Source: Lotus japonicus
Lineage: Eukaryota > Streptophyta > Magnoliopsida > Fabales > Fabaceae
Assembly (NCBI RefSeq): GCF_012489685.1
Contig: NC_080044.1
Location: 17,154,369 to 17,218,368 of the forward strand
Length of the DNA: 64,000 nucleotides
Reading direction: 5' to 3'
Of the stretch, positions 23,509 through 33,665 are shown piece after piece. A program made the translations under genes and the position numbers. Position 1 is the first letter of the stretch, and every line of letters starts with the position of its first letter. A model generated the notes under the pieces. That model worked only from the letters and a program-made list of their open reading frames with translations. It made no database searches and was not told the origin of the DNA.

Positions 23509-25663
23509 CGCCATTTTTGCTTCTTTGCAAGCTTTACGTCTTCTGAATCATTTAAGTTCCATCTGATTTTGCCTGCGGTTGTCTTCAATCAACTGATTCC
23601 GGCTTCTTCCCTTTTCTCTCTGGTGCATTTTCTGACTGCTTCCATGGCTTCCGATTCTGACAATGTCATTCCCTTAGCCGCTGCTTTCGAGATGAACGAA
23701 GCCAAGCGGGTTCCTATTCCGGACCCAAAGTATGAGGCGGAGAAGAGGGCTATCTGGAAGTCTCAGGTACTTATCCATATCTCTGTTAATGGCGCCCTGC
23801 GTGCCATTTTAGGCCCTTTGAAAAAGGAGAAAAAGGATAGGCCTACTAGTCTCCCTGAAGGTTACGAACAATTTCACCCTAGTATTCGTGGGGAAGAATT
23901 GATTCTTGCATTTCGACCTTCCTACCGTTTGCCCTTTCTGAAGGATCCCAAGAGGGCTTTTCGGTCTGCCCCGCCCAATCCAACTGCTGGTGATGGAGCC
24001 TATTTGAAATGGCTCGACCGGGTGGAAGCCAGTAAGGCTGGGCACTGGAAAATCACTGGGATTTACGACCTCATTCAGTTGTCGAGGTCGCCGATCTCTT
24101 ATAATCCTGCCATGCTCTTGAGTTCACTTTTCTTTTGGGAAAGGTCCACCAACAGCTTTCATGTTCCTTTTGGCATGATCACTCCCACTCTTCTTGACGT
24201 TGCTGCTATTACTGGCCTGTGGGTTGTGGGTGATGATTATCATTCCTCTGCTGCCCCAACAAAACCCATCGCCATTTCGACAGACAACGTAGCTTTCAGT
24301 AAATTCATTAAGGACCACTACGTCGAAGATGGTGAAGTTTCTGATGCTGAGCATGTCGCGTTTCTCTTGTATTGGCTTTCTGCCTACGTATTTTGTACCA
24401 AGTCTCTGAGGATTCCAGCCAAACTTCTCCCTTTGGCCAACTTGTTGCATGAGGGTCGAAAAATTGCCATGGCCAGACTTGTGCTTGGTAATCTTTATCA
24501 GATGATAAATGAAGCGATAGCCGATATTCGAGATCCTAAAATTGCGTCTTTGAACGCGGCCGGTCCATTATGGTTGCTTCAGCTTTGGATGAATGCGGTT
24601 TTCGAGTCGTTTCTTCCAGCCAAGAAGTCTCCCTCCGTGGTGTCCAACACAAGGATCGACGCTCACCGACTTGAAACCCTAACTCCTCCTTATGATGCTT
24701 CTACTTTTGAAGTTGATTTCAAGAAGTACTTCACCATGTTCTTTGAACTGAAGCGCTTTCGTTCTGGTTTTGCACCATATTGCAAACCTTCCTATGGCCC
24801 TCGGTGGCTAAAGATTTCTTACCCCAATCTTCCTGGCTCAGAGAACCTCTCTCAACACCAAATCGAACTCTAGTAGACCATACTGTCTCCTAGGGTGTTG
24901 ACTATAAATTTTGCCAGCAATGACTTCACTCTGTGTGGCTACAATCCTCAGCTTGTTTCTCGACAATTTGGGCTGAGTCAGGATTTTCCCAACACATTGT
25001 TTGACCAATCTCTTATCCTTTATCCTGGCGCCATCACCAGACGGAGTGCTTTCGACACTACTATTAACTACTACAATGAGGAGCTGATCGGCCTCAGTCC
25101 TTTTAACTTTGCTTCATCTTTTTATATCACCAAGGCGTTTAAAGCTTGGTGGTCTTCTTATTGGATCAACATTTCGATGCCGATTGAAGATTGTTTCCAA
25201 CGCATAACGAATGTTTTTCTTTTGCAGAAACAAGCTCCTAAGAAGACCAAAGGTATGCATACGTCTGAGATCAACGCTTTCCAGCAATTTTTCGGTGTAG
25301 TATACTTTCCGGGTCCTCGACTTCAAGAGACCGTTGCCAAAGCAGCTCAAGTTCTAAGGCAAATGTGGGAATCTAAAGCCAAGAAAACTCGATTGATTAT
25401 TCCTTCTGGTGAGGATGGTCTTTCTTTCATTATTCGAAAAACAGGCTTTAAATTCCGACCGTTGCCTACTTGTAAGTATGCTTTGGCCTTTCCAGTGGTC
25501 CTTCCTAAGTGGGTTGACCACGTGAGTATCAAGAACTTTTATCATAGCGCATTGCCTCCTCGGAAGCGGGTGACCTGGACTAAGTGTTACTTATGGAATT
25601 TTCCTTTCCATGTGCCGGTCGAAATCTTCAACCACATATCGATAAGAACGTTTATTGGTCAAG

Positions 25664-25731
25664 GTAATCATTTCGACCTGGCATCTTTGCGATATTTATG
25701 GCTTAACTTCTCTTTGCTTTTCTTTTTTCAG
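25664..25731 (+). other. Intron 1 of the PMD gene
   Basis: Donor G|GTAATC and acceptor TTTTTTCAG|CTG. Splicing joins phase 1 ends and replaces a frame that would stop at 25776 with an open Pro-rich and then Asp-rich frame. Confidence 0.8.
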
Positions 25732-25847
25732 CTGAGCCAATTCCTCGACCAACTCCTCAAGCTTCTCCCCGAGTGACTTCTGCTACTGTCGAGATTGAGG
25801 ATGATGATGATGATGTTAGTCTGGCTGATAAGCTCAAAATGCCCAAG

Positions 25848-25916
25848 GTAATATCTAATTGTAGAGCTTCAATCTCTCTTTGATATACTCTTTGTGAAAT
25901 TTGCCTTTCATTTCAG
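25848..25916 (+). other. Intron 2 of the PMD gene
   Basis: Donor AAG|GTAATATC and acceptor CATTTCAG|AGT, phase 0, T-rich interior. Confidence 0.8.
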
Positions 25917-26231
25917 AGTCGAAAGCGAGGGGCCACGCCCACCACTTCTGCAAGTCAGAAAAGGGCCAAAGGTGCTGGAGGGTCTGCTGTGAACAATCCT
26001 TCCCCGGCCAAATCAGCTAGCCAACATGAAGAGATCCAGCAAGGCGGTGAACAAGATGGTGATCAACAGGCTTCCAGCCCTCTTCTTCAAGATACTACAC
26101 CTATTCCTGTCGTGATGGCTTCGGCCAAGAAGACCTCCAGGAAGAAGTCTAGTCATAAGTCTGGCAGCTCCTCTTCTCGCCACTCCAAGAGCTCGACGAG
26201 TTCCAGTCCTCTCAAAGAATCTGCTCTTAAG

Positions 26232-26310
26232 GTAAATCATTGTGATTCACATCTTATCTTGATTTGTTTTCTTGTCTTCCCTCTCATCTATTTCCACTTT
26301 TATTCTTCAG
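26232..26310 (+). other. Intron 3 of the PMD gene
   Basis: Donor AAG|GTAAATC and acceptor ATTCTTCAG|AGG, phase 0, T-rich interior. Confidence 0.8.
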
Positions 26311-27558
26311 AGGGTTGGCATGTCTAAAATGGTTGTGCCTCGAGCCACATGGTTTTCTTCTAATCCCCCACCAGTTGTTCTGTCTAGCTCTTTGAGCAGT
26401 TTGGACTCTTCGAGCTCAAGTTTAGACTCTAATGAGTCAGACCCTGTGTGGGACAAATTGACATTCTATTTTAACTCGAAGTCAATCGCTTGGCAGCACC
26501 CTGGTTGCGAACCTTATTATACCAAAGAATGTCGAGATAATCTTTCTAATTTTCCTCCGCAGGATACTCAGAACGTGTCTTCCCCTGCTCGTGAAGGAAG
26601 TGCGCCACATGTCGAGGTTCAGAGTGGCGAGGGTCAAGTGACCCCAATCATTCAGCCTGACCAAGTGATTGGTGTTATGCCTCCTCCAAAGGCTGATGTT
26701 CTGGCCTCAACACAATCTGAACCTTCTTCCCAGCAGCTTCAACGGGATGCTAGGGTTACTTTACTTTCTCCTCATGCCAAAGGAGGCTCAGTTTCTTCCA
26801 AGACAGCCGCTTCTTCCCACACTTCCGGTGATAGGCTTAATGCCCTTTTGGTCGAAGATCCACTCACCATTTTTCAGAGCTTCTTTGATGGCACCTTGGA
26901 TCTCGATTCCCCGCCACGTCAACCTGAAACTACTGAGACTGCTCAGTCTAGCGGAGTGGTTAATGCTGGCCAGATCGAAGAAGCTTTGAGTAAACTGAAA
27001 GGGTTGATCTTCGACAAAGGCTTCATTGACAGTGTCCGAGCCGACCCTCAACCAGGCTATGATGTCACAGAGCTGCTCACTTTCCTGTTGAGCCAACAGC
27101 TTGACCCAGTTCAGGCAGATGCTCTTGTCGAGCTTCAGACCTTCTTGGTTGACCTCTTGGCCACACTTGACAAAGCTAATATTGTGGAGCAGCTCATCAA
27201 GACAAAAAAAGAACAAGTGGCTTCTAACACAAACGGGCTCTTGCCTGCAAAAGATGAGATTCTCAAGCTGACTGCTAGGAAGACTCTTATAGCGGCTGAG
27301 TTGTCAAGTGTTGATGCTCGACTGGATGAGCTTCAAAGGGAAATGGCCAGGCTCGGGAAAGAGAAGGCAACGCTGATCGAAGAGGGTCCAGTTGTAAATT
27401 CCCGGCTGAACACTCTAGCTGCTGAGTGTGCAAATGTGATGTTGTCGACATCTCAACTCTCCAAGGAGGTTGCAGCGGAGCAAAATGTGAAGCAAAGCTT
27501 GGATGCCAGGATTGCTGCTGCCGGGGTTCAACTAGAAGCTTTCAAGTCAAGGATTTAG

Positions 27559-27987
27559 GACTCACATTTCTTATTCATTGTTTTTGTAATGGCCATGTGT
27601 TTGTATGGCCTTTTCTGTCGATATTGTAATGTCCAACCCTTATGACTTCGTTTGACAATGGATTTCGTATCAATGATATCGACATGATCTACTTTCTGAC
27701 TGAATTTTTGTTGTCGATTACTCATTTCCTTGTTAAAATATTTCCTGCATAGTATTTCTGAATTTCGTACCATTTAGCTTGGCATGCAATCTAACTTTCC
27801 ATCTTCCAAACCATTAATCAACTTCTTGGAAAATAGGGTAATTTATGACGCTCTTTTACCAAGTTTTCGTTCAACGACTGAAGAACTTCCTCCACTCACG
27901 GTAGTGGCCGACGTGGCTTACCGTGTTTGGTTAACGCTTTGGCAACTGCATGCCATGCATAAATGCGGCTGTTTGTTACATTCCTAT
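27559..27987 (+). other. Spacer between the two antisense genes
   Basis: Probable 3' untranslated region of the PMD gene (TTGTAATG repeats at about 27580-27630), then the promoter region of the next antisense gene. No separate gene is seen. Confidence 0.45.
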
Positions 27988-27995
27988 TATAAATA
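27988..27995 (+). promoter_or_regulatory. TATA box of the second antisense gene
   Basis: TATAAATA, 94 bp upstream of the ATG at 28082, on the strand opposite to gag-pol. Confidence 0.55.
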
Positions 27996-28081
27996 AAGCT
28001 GTTTTTTACCTTTTCTCATCAGTAACTTCTTCTTTCTCCATTCTCATCTTCTTCCTGCTACTACCATCTTCGTTTCTGATT

Positions 28082-28555
28082 ATGGCTAGCAAACTTATCC
28101 TCCAATGTATCAGAGACCTGGCCTTTCATCATAACCTCTTTCAAAGTCTGTATGAGTCTTCTTCCCACCTTGATGAACTTTTAGGGCTCATTGATCAACT
28201 GCTCCAAAGGCCTATCGTTGCACGCGTTAGAATCTCTCTTCAGGAGTTCCGGGGGTTACTCTTGGAGGCTAAGCCTCTGTTTGAAGAATTCAGGGAGCTT
28301 TCAGTAATGGTGTTCTTCTAGGAGCATCAGATAGATGAGTTGAAGGAGAAATTTGATTTTCTCCAAGCCTCCTTGGGCCAGCAAGACCTGGAAGGTCTCG
28401 TTCGACTATCCGTCGAGATATCTGCGGTCTCTTTTGAAGACCTAGCTGCTCGTCAAAAGAAGGCTTGACTTGAGGGCCAGATGGCGGCGCTAGTGGATCG
28501 ACTGGAACCCATGCAAGCAAGATATGACGGATATAAAGCTAGCCTTCCGTTCTAG
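28082..28555 (+). pseudogene. Second antisense reading frame, small helical protein, broken
   Basis: ATG at 28082 opens 79 codons (MASKLILQCIRDLAFHH...) to TAG at 28319. The same frame then continues as helical, charged sequence (EHQIDELKEKFDFLQASL) to a TGA near 28465 and a final TAG at 28553-28555, 158 codons in all. The composition is Leu/Glu/Gln-rich and probably coiled coil. I recognise no domain. The first stop sits in an 18-base stretch that looks like splice signals but is too short for a plant intron. It has its own TATA box and follows the PMD gene in the same direction. It may encode a partner or a split-off part of that protein. Confidence 0.5.
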
Positions 28556-28646
28556 GCTTTTTAATTCTTTTTGTATCTTGCCATATCTGTAATGTTCCTC
28601 TTGATTAATGAAACATTTCCAATTTGGCAATTTCGACATTTATCTT

Positions 28647-29954
28647 TTATTCGATTTTGATTTCATGCAGCATTGGCTTATACGCTTTTAAGTACTTGCC
28701 ATTTATTGTAACGCATTGACGTTGATTGCTTAATTCTTTAATCACGTATGCATTATTAGGTAGCGTTTTCTCGACTTTGAATGGCCCTTCCCAGTTGGGG
28801 GCCCATTTTCCGTAGGCCCTATCTTTCTTATCCATTGGGAGAATAACCTTCCATACGTAGTCTCCTGTGACAAAAGATCGATTTCTAACCTTCTTGTTGT
28901 ATGCTTTAGCTATGCGATCCTTTTGCCTCGTTAAGACGTCTAGTGCCAAGATCCTTTCTTCGTCGAGATTTACTAATTCGTCTAGCATCATGTTCCAGTA
29001 AACTTCACTTGGAATTTCTTCTTGTCTTTGTATTCTACACGATTGCAAATATACTTCTGCGGGTAGCACGACTTCTTGGCCATAGGCCAGACGGAAAGGT
29101 GTTGTTCCCGTCGCCTCCCTTGGTGAATTCCTGTAAGCCCAAAGGATTTGGCTTAAAGACTCGTGCCAGCTTTTTGGCTTTCGACTCACGTGCTTTTTAA
29201 TCAAGCTTATTAGAGTTTTATTGGCAGCCTCTACTTGGCTGTTTGCCTGAGCATAGTAGGGGGTCGAGGTTAGAAGTTTTATGCCCCAAGACTCTGCGAA
29301 GGCTGTCACTTTTCGTCCTACGAACACTGTACCTTGGTCAGTTGTAAGTGACTCCGGCAATCCAAAATGATACACAATGTGATTCTGTATGAATTCGATC
29401 ACCGTTTCTTGTGTCACGTTTTGTAGTGGAATGGCTTCGACCCACTTAGTGAAATAGTCAATTGCTACAATGATATACCTGTGCTGCCTTGATGAAGCCG
29501 GGTGAATCTCGCCAATTAAATCTATTGCCCATCCCCTAAAGGGCCATGGCTTGACAATAGAATGTAATTCGCTGGCTGGCACATGTTGGATTCCTGAATG
29601 TTTCTGACAATCTTGGCAGTCTCTTGCATATTCGATGCAATCCTTCATGATAGTTGGCCAATACATTCCTTGCCTAAATAGCATCCATTTCATCTTTGCC
29701 TCTGCTTGGTGAGCGCCGCACAGGCCGTCGTGAGCGGCTGATACTGCTATGAACGCATCGTCCTCGCTCAAGCATTTCAACAACGTGCCGTCGACATTCT
29801 TTTTGAACAATTCATTGCCTATGATGGTATAACTTAGAGCCCTATACTTGACTTTCCTATCAGTTGACCCTACAGGATTCTGCAAGTATTCGACTATTGG
29901 CTTTCTCCAATCATTAGGAGTAAGGTTATCGATGGCCATAACGTCGAGATCCAA
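28647..29954 (-). pseudogene. Ty3/gypsy integrase (pol segment)
   Basis: A 435-codon open frame on the element's sense strand. A zinc-binding N terminus is visible (HDGLCGAHQ and, further on, CIEYARDCQDC). The catalytic core shows the three acidic residues in AIDLIGE, TTDQGTVF and QVEAANKTL, the DDE triad. The C-terminal region has a GPF..NNAYVIKEL block like the GPY/F module; there is no chromodomain, as expected outside the chromovirus branch. It inserts the cDNA into host DNA. The frame is in phase with the RNase H segment but separated from it by a TAA at 29988-29990, so the polyprotein would stop before it. Confidence 0.93.
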
Positions 29955-29987
29955 AGGGCTAAATTTTTCCTTGATCCTAATTAAATC

Positions 29988-30989
29988 TTACAATTTTAAT
30001 TTATCTATCATGTACCCAGAAGCAATTTGTGCTAATTCATTAGCTTCTTGATTGCTTACTCTGGGTATGTAGCTAATTCCTGCTTGGTCGAAAATGGCTA
30101 GTAAACTCATGGCCTTTACGTAGTATTTCGCCAAATTCTCACTTACGCACTTATATTCTTTAGTAAGTTGCTTTACAACCAACTCCGAATCACCTTTAAT
30201 TTCGACGTTCTTTGCTCCCAAGGCCAACAATACTTCGAGGCCTGAGACTAAAGCCTCATATTCAGCTTCGTTATTAGAGCAGCTTTCCCGAATCCGAAAC
30301 ATGAGCTTAGTTGGGATGCCTTGCGGAGACACTATAAACATACCAATTCCTGATCCTTCCCTATGGCTTGAGCCGTCGAAGAACAACTTCCATGGTTGTA
30401 ATCCTACATAAGCTATCTCTTCGGGCAAAGTGTGATCTGTCAGGAAATCAGCTATTGCTTGCCCCTTAATTGCCTTTAAAGGGGCGTAAGTAAGTGAATA
30501 TTCGGTTAATGCTAAAGACCATTTACCAATTCGACTATGTAAAATAGGTTTGGATAACATGTGCTTTATTATATCAAAGTGAGAAAAAACCATTACATTA
30601 ATTGGCTTTATATAATATTTCAGCTTGGTACAAGAAAAGTACAAACACAAACACAGCTTCTCGATCATAGTGTATCGAGTTTCAGCATCGTTTAACACAC
30701 GACTTAAATAAAATATGGCTCTTTCGATGCCATCTCCGTCTTCTTGTGCCAACATGCTACCAATGGTTTCATCTGTAGCTGAAATATATAACCTCATTGG
30801 CTTCCCTTTTATGGGAGGAATCATCACAGGAGGGTTTGCCAAATAGGTTTCTAATTCATCAAATGCTTTTTGGTGCTCTGCTTCCCAGCGAAAAGTGTCT
30901 TCTCTCTTCAGTCGAAGAAGGGATGAGAACGGCTTAGTTTTATTACTAAGGTTAGTAATAAACCTTCTGAGGAAATTGACTTTGCCCAA
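29988..30989 (-). pseudogene. Tandem RNase H domains (retroviral type plus archaeal type)
   Basis: The first half is the RT-attached RNase H (LYISATDETIGSMLAQE, FYLSRVLNDAETRY). The second half is a separate archaeal-type RNase H with acidic residues in FFDGSSHREGSGIG, NNEAEYEALVSGLE and KGDSELVVKQL, ending in SNQEANELA. Dual RNase H is a recognised trait of the Tat lineage, where the native domain degenerates. The frame is continuous with RT except for an in-frame TAG (30996-30998), and it ends at a TAA before integrase. Confidence 0.88.
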
Positions 30990-30995
30990 AAGCGA

Positions 30996-32285
30996 CTACA
31001 GCTGCTTCTTGCTAGTTGGTGGACTTGTGTCGAGAATAGCTTTGGCCTTGTTCTTGTTGATTTCGATGCCTTTCTTGTGCATCACAAAACCCAAAAAGTC
31101 ACCTGCAATTACACCAAATGCACATTTAAGAGGGTTCATTTTTAGGCCATGTATCCTCATTCTTTCGAATGACTTCCTTAAATGCGACAAATGTCCGTCC
31201 TTAGAGGGGGACTTGACCACTATGTCATCAATGTAAACCTGCATAAAAGTTTCAATAAAGTCATTGAAAATAGTGTTCATTACCCTCTTGTAGGTCGCGC
31301 CAGCGTTTTTCAAACCAAATGGCATGACCACCCACTCATATGTCCCTAAGGCACCAGGACATCGAAATGTTGTTTTCGACACATCCTCCTTGGCAATAAA
31401 AATTTGGTTGTAGCCAGAATATCCATCTAGAAGGCTTAAGTACTCATGGCCTGCTGCTGAATCTACCATCATTTCGGCTATGGCCATGTGATACTCATCC
31501 TTGGGTGTGGCAGCATTCAGATCTCGAAAGTCTATGCAGACCCTCATCTTACCATTCTTCTTGATTACTGGGACTACATTGGCTAACCATTCAACATATT
31601 TGGCTGCTCTGATAAACTTGCACCGCAGCAATCTTTCGATCTCCTCCTTGATCTTTGCTAGAACGTCTGGATGGAATCTCCTGGGCAGCTGCTTTACTGG
31701 CTTTCTGTCCTCTTTGATTGGCAGTTGTAATTCCACCAAGTTTCGACTCAAACCGGGCATCTCATCGTAGTCCCAGGCAAAACAATCTCTGAATTCTTTT
31801 AGCAACTCGATCATCTTGCCTTTAAGCTCTGGATCGATTAAGGAACTTATATAGGTTGGCCTTTTCTTCGAGCCATCTCCCAAATCTACTTCCTCCAAAG
31901 GGTCCTGAGCCTCCATTTTCGTGGCGTCCACTAAAGGTTTTTCGAACCCCAACGGGCCATCATCATAAATGCAATCTAACCTCGAGTCGCACATGTCTTC
32001 TTTAGCCTCTTTGCCTAGCTCGTTTCTACATGCGTTGTCTTCTTCATTCCGAGACAGCATCTCGACGGGTGAAACTGTAACTTGAAACTTTCCTTCTTTA
32101 ACGGCCATACCTTTAGCCATTTCGTCGGCCTCTAGAGCCGTTTTCATCCTATTTTCGGCCGCGTAGGCCGAAATTCGAGCCAAGCTCGAATTAATCATCA
32201 TTGTGATGTGTTGCCACATTGGTGGCAGCCTCATCACTTGCCACTTCTTTAGTAGCAACTTCTTCCTCGTCACTATGCCATCCAC
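30996..32285 (-). pseudogene. Ty3/gypsy reverse transcriptase
   Basis: Sense-strand frame with the RT palm: RVCIDFRDLNAATPKD, LLDGYSGYNQI, VMPFGLKNAGATY, the catalytic MQVYIDDIVVKS (YIDD variant of YVDD) and FLGFVMHKKGIEI. An N-terminal ~130-residue linker joins it to protease. Its 5' end overlaps the protease frame (32191-32285) in a different frame, so expression would require a shift or splice. It ends at a premature TAG just before the connection into RNase H. Confidence 0.93.
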
Positions 32286-33195
32286 TCATAGCATCCACCT
32301 TGCATGATTCATTGAGGTGCAATCCTCGAATTGGATCTAGCGTCACTGAGTACTCTGAGTAAGGGTTGAAATACTGATTGGCCACTGTGTCAAGTGGAGC
32401 AATTGTAGCCAAACTTTTCTCAAAATTCTTCTTGTCGACATAGCCTGCTTCCGCCAAATAGTAACTTTGGTCAGCTTGCACATTCTCGACAACTCCATCT
32501 GCTTTCCATATGGAGATTCTCTGATGTAGGGTAGAAGGCACTGCCCCTACTCCATGGATCCATTCTCTGCCCAATAAAAGGTTGTAGTTATCCTTTGAAG
32601 GCACCACAATGAACAAGGTCGATCTACTCACTGTCCCCACTGTTATGTTCAGCATGATCGGACCCATGGAGGTGCTGGTTTTACCTTCATAGTCTGATAA
32701 CACCATGTCATGGGGAATCAAATCTGTTTCTGTCTTGCCCAACTTCTTCATCATGAACCTGGGCATCAGGTTGATCGCAGCACCACCGTCGACAAGTATC
32801 TTATTGACTCCTTTGTCTTCCACTTTGGCCCACACAAACAGTGGCTTCATGTGACTCTTCATGTGCTCTGAAGGTCTTTGGAAAATAGCCCTGTCGTCTT
32901 CAACAGCTCCTCTCTGCATGACATAATAGCATAACGGGTTATCATCTACCTCTTCCTCGACATAGTAGTCCTCGTCGCCTTCAACGACCTCTGAGACTCG
33001 GTCGAAGTCAGCCGGGAGTATGGACACTATGCAAATGATGTTGAGGTCTTCCCCATCACTTTCGTCGAAGTCTTCTAGCATGTCTTCATCTTCATCTTCA
33101 TCCTCAGCAACCACCTTGGCCTTCTCTTGAATGGGGTTCGGCAGGGTAATCCCTTTCTTGATGGCTTGGTCCAGATGATTGATGATAGATGCCAC
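32191..33195 (-). pseudogene. Aspartic protease region
   Basis: A 334-codon frame. An acidic linker (EDEDEDEDMLEDFDESDGED) precedes the protease fold. The active-site segment is ILVDGGAAINLMP, with Asp-Gly-Gly instead of the usual Asp-Ser/Thr-Gly. The flap and C-terminal parts are represented by YNLLLGREWIHGVGAVPST, typical of Tat-type elements. It would release Gag and Pol products. The upstream frame that should join it to gag is broken at about 33255. Confidence 0.85.
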
Positions 33196-33200
33196 GCTTG

Positions 33201-33665
33201 ACTTGTTTTCGGAGGCATCTGCAGGCTTGATATCCCGCAGGGATCGAAATTTACCACCCCTCTCTCGCTCCGCCTTCCTTTTCTTAAAAAGCGTCGGAAT
33301 TGGGTCCTGGTCATCTGTTCTGGCCCATAGTAGTTCCTCGAGCCATAAGAGTAGTTTCTTGACACCTGAGAATTGTTAACGTATGAAGACCCTTGGCCCA
33401 AATCGATTTTCTACCATTTCTGCCTTGGCTTTGGTTTAGGTGGTGCTAACCGGAACCATTGGTTTTTTGGCACCTCAGCATTGGGGAGATACGTTTTGCT
33501 CTTCCCTTTTCGATCTTGATCCATATGGGTGGCAACCTCTTCATGGGGGAAAGTCAATCTTCTGGCCACAGGTGCTTTTTGTTGTTGATAATGTCTCTTC
33601 ATTTCAGAGTCTTGGTAAGCCTTGGCTGCTGACTTGTCGAAAACAGCGCTGCATCTAGAGCACAC
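33201..33665 (-). pseudogene. gag-protease linker, shifted and stopped
   Basis: The sequence between gag and protease is readable only in a different frame (from 33665: FDKSAAKAYQDSEMKRHY), with an in-frame TAG at 33411-33413, and then needs another change near 33255 to reach protease. At least two independent lesions are therefore present in about 450 bp. Confidence 0.7.

Larger units (their letters stand above)
23644..27558 (+). pseudogene. Plant mobile domain (PMD) protein gene, four exons, antisense cargo
   Basis: ATG at 23644 (MASDSDN) opens a four-exon gene: 23644-25663, 25732-25847, 25917-26231 and 26311-27558. The 68-79-bp introns are all GT-AG and every junction keeps phase; together they give about 1,230 codons. 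The first exon holds the PMD (aminotransferase-like plant mobile domain), recognisable from FHVPFGMITPTLLDVAAITG and from the block SYGPRWLKISYP to CGYNPQLVSRQFG. The middle is Ser/Lys/Pro-rich with KKTSRKKSSHK-type basic patches. The last ~150 residues are a Leu/Glu/Ala coiled coil. Two adjacent TAG codons at 24871-24876 interrupt the PMD; without them the frame is open throughout. PMD proteins include MAIN/MAIL1, and related domains are known as extra antisense reading frames in Tat elements. Function in the element is unknown. Confidence 0.82.

Noticed and set aside
23569..23643. Extension of the PMD frame upstream of ATG 23644
   Set aside because: The only earlier initiator is a TTG. The first ATG in frame, preceded by CTTCC, is the plausible plant start.
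27950..28081. Upstream extension of the second antisense frame to 27950
   Set aside because: It would include the TATA box and leader in the coding region. ATG 28082 fits the promoter position better.
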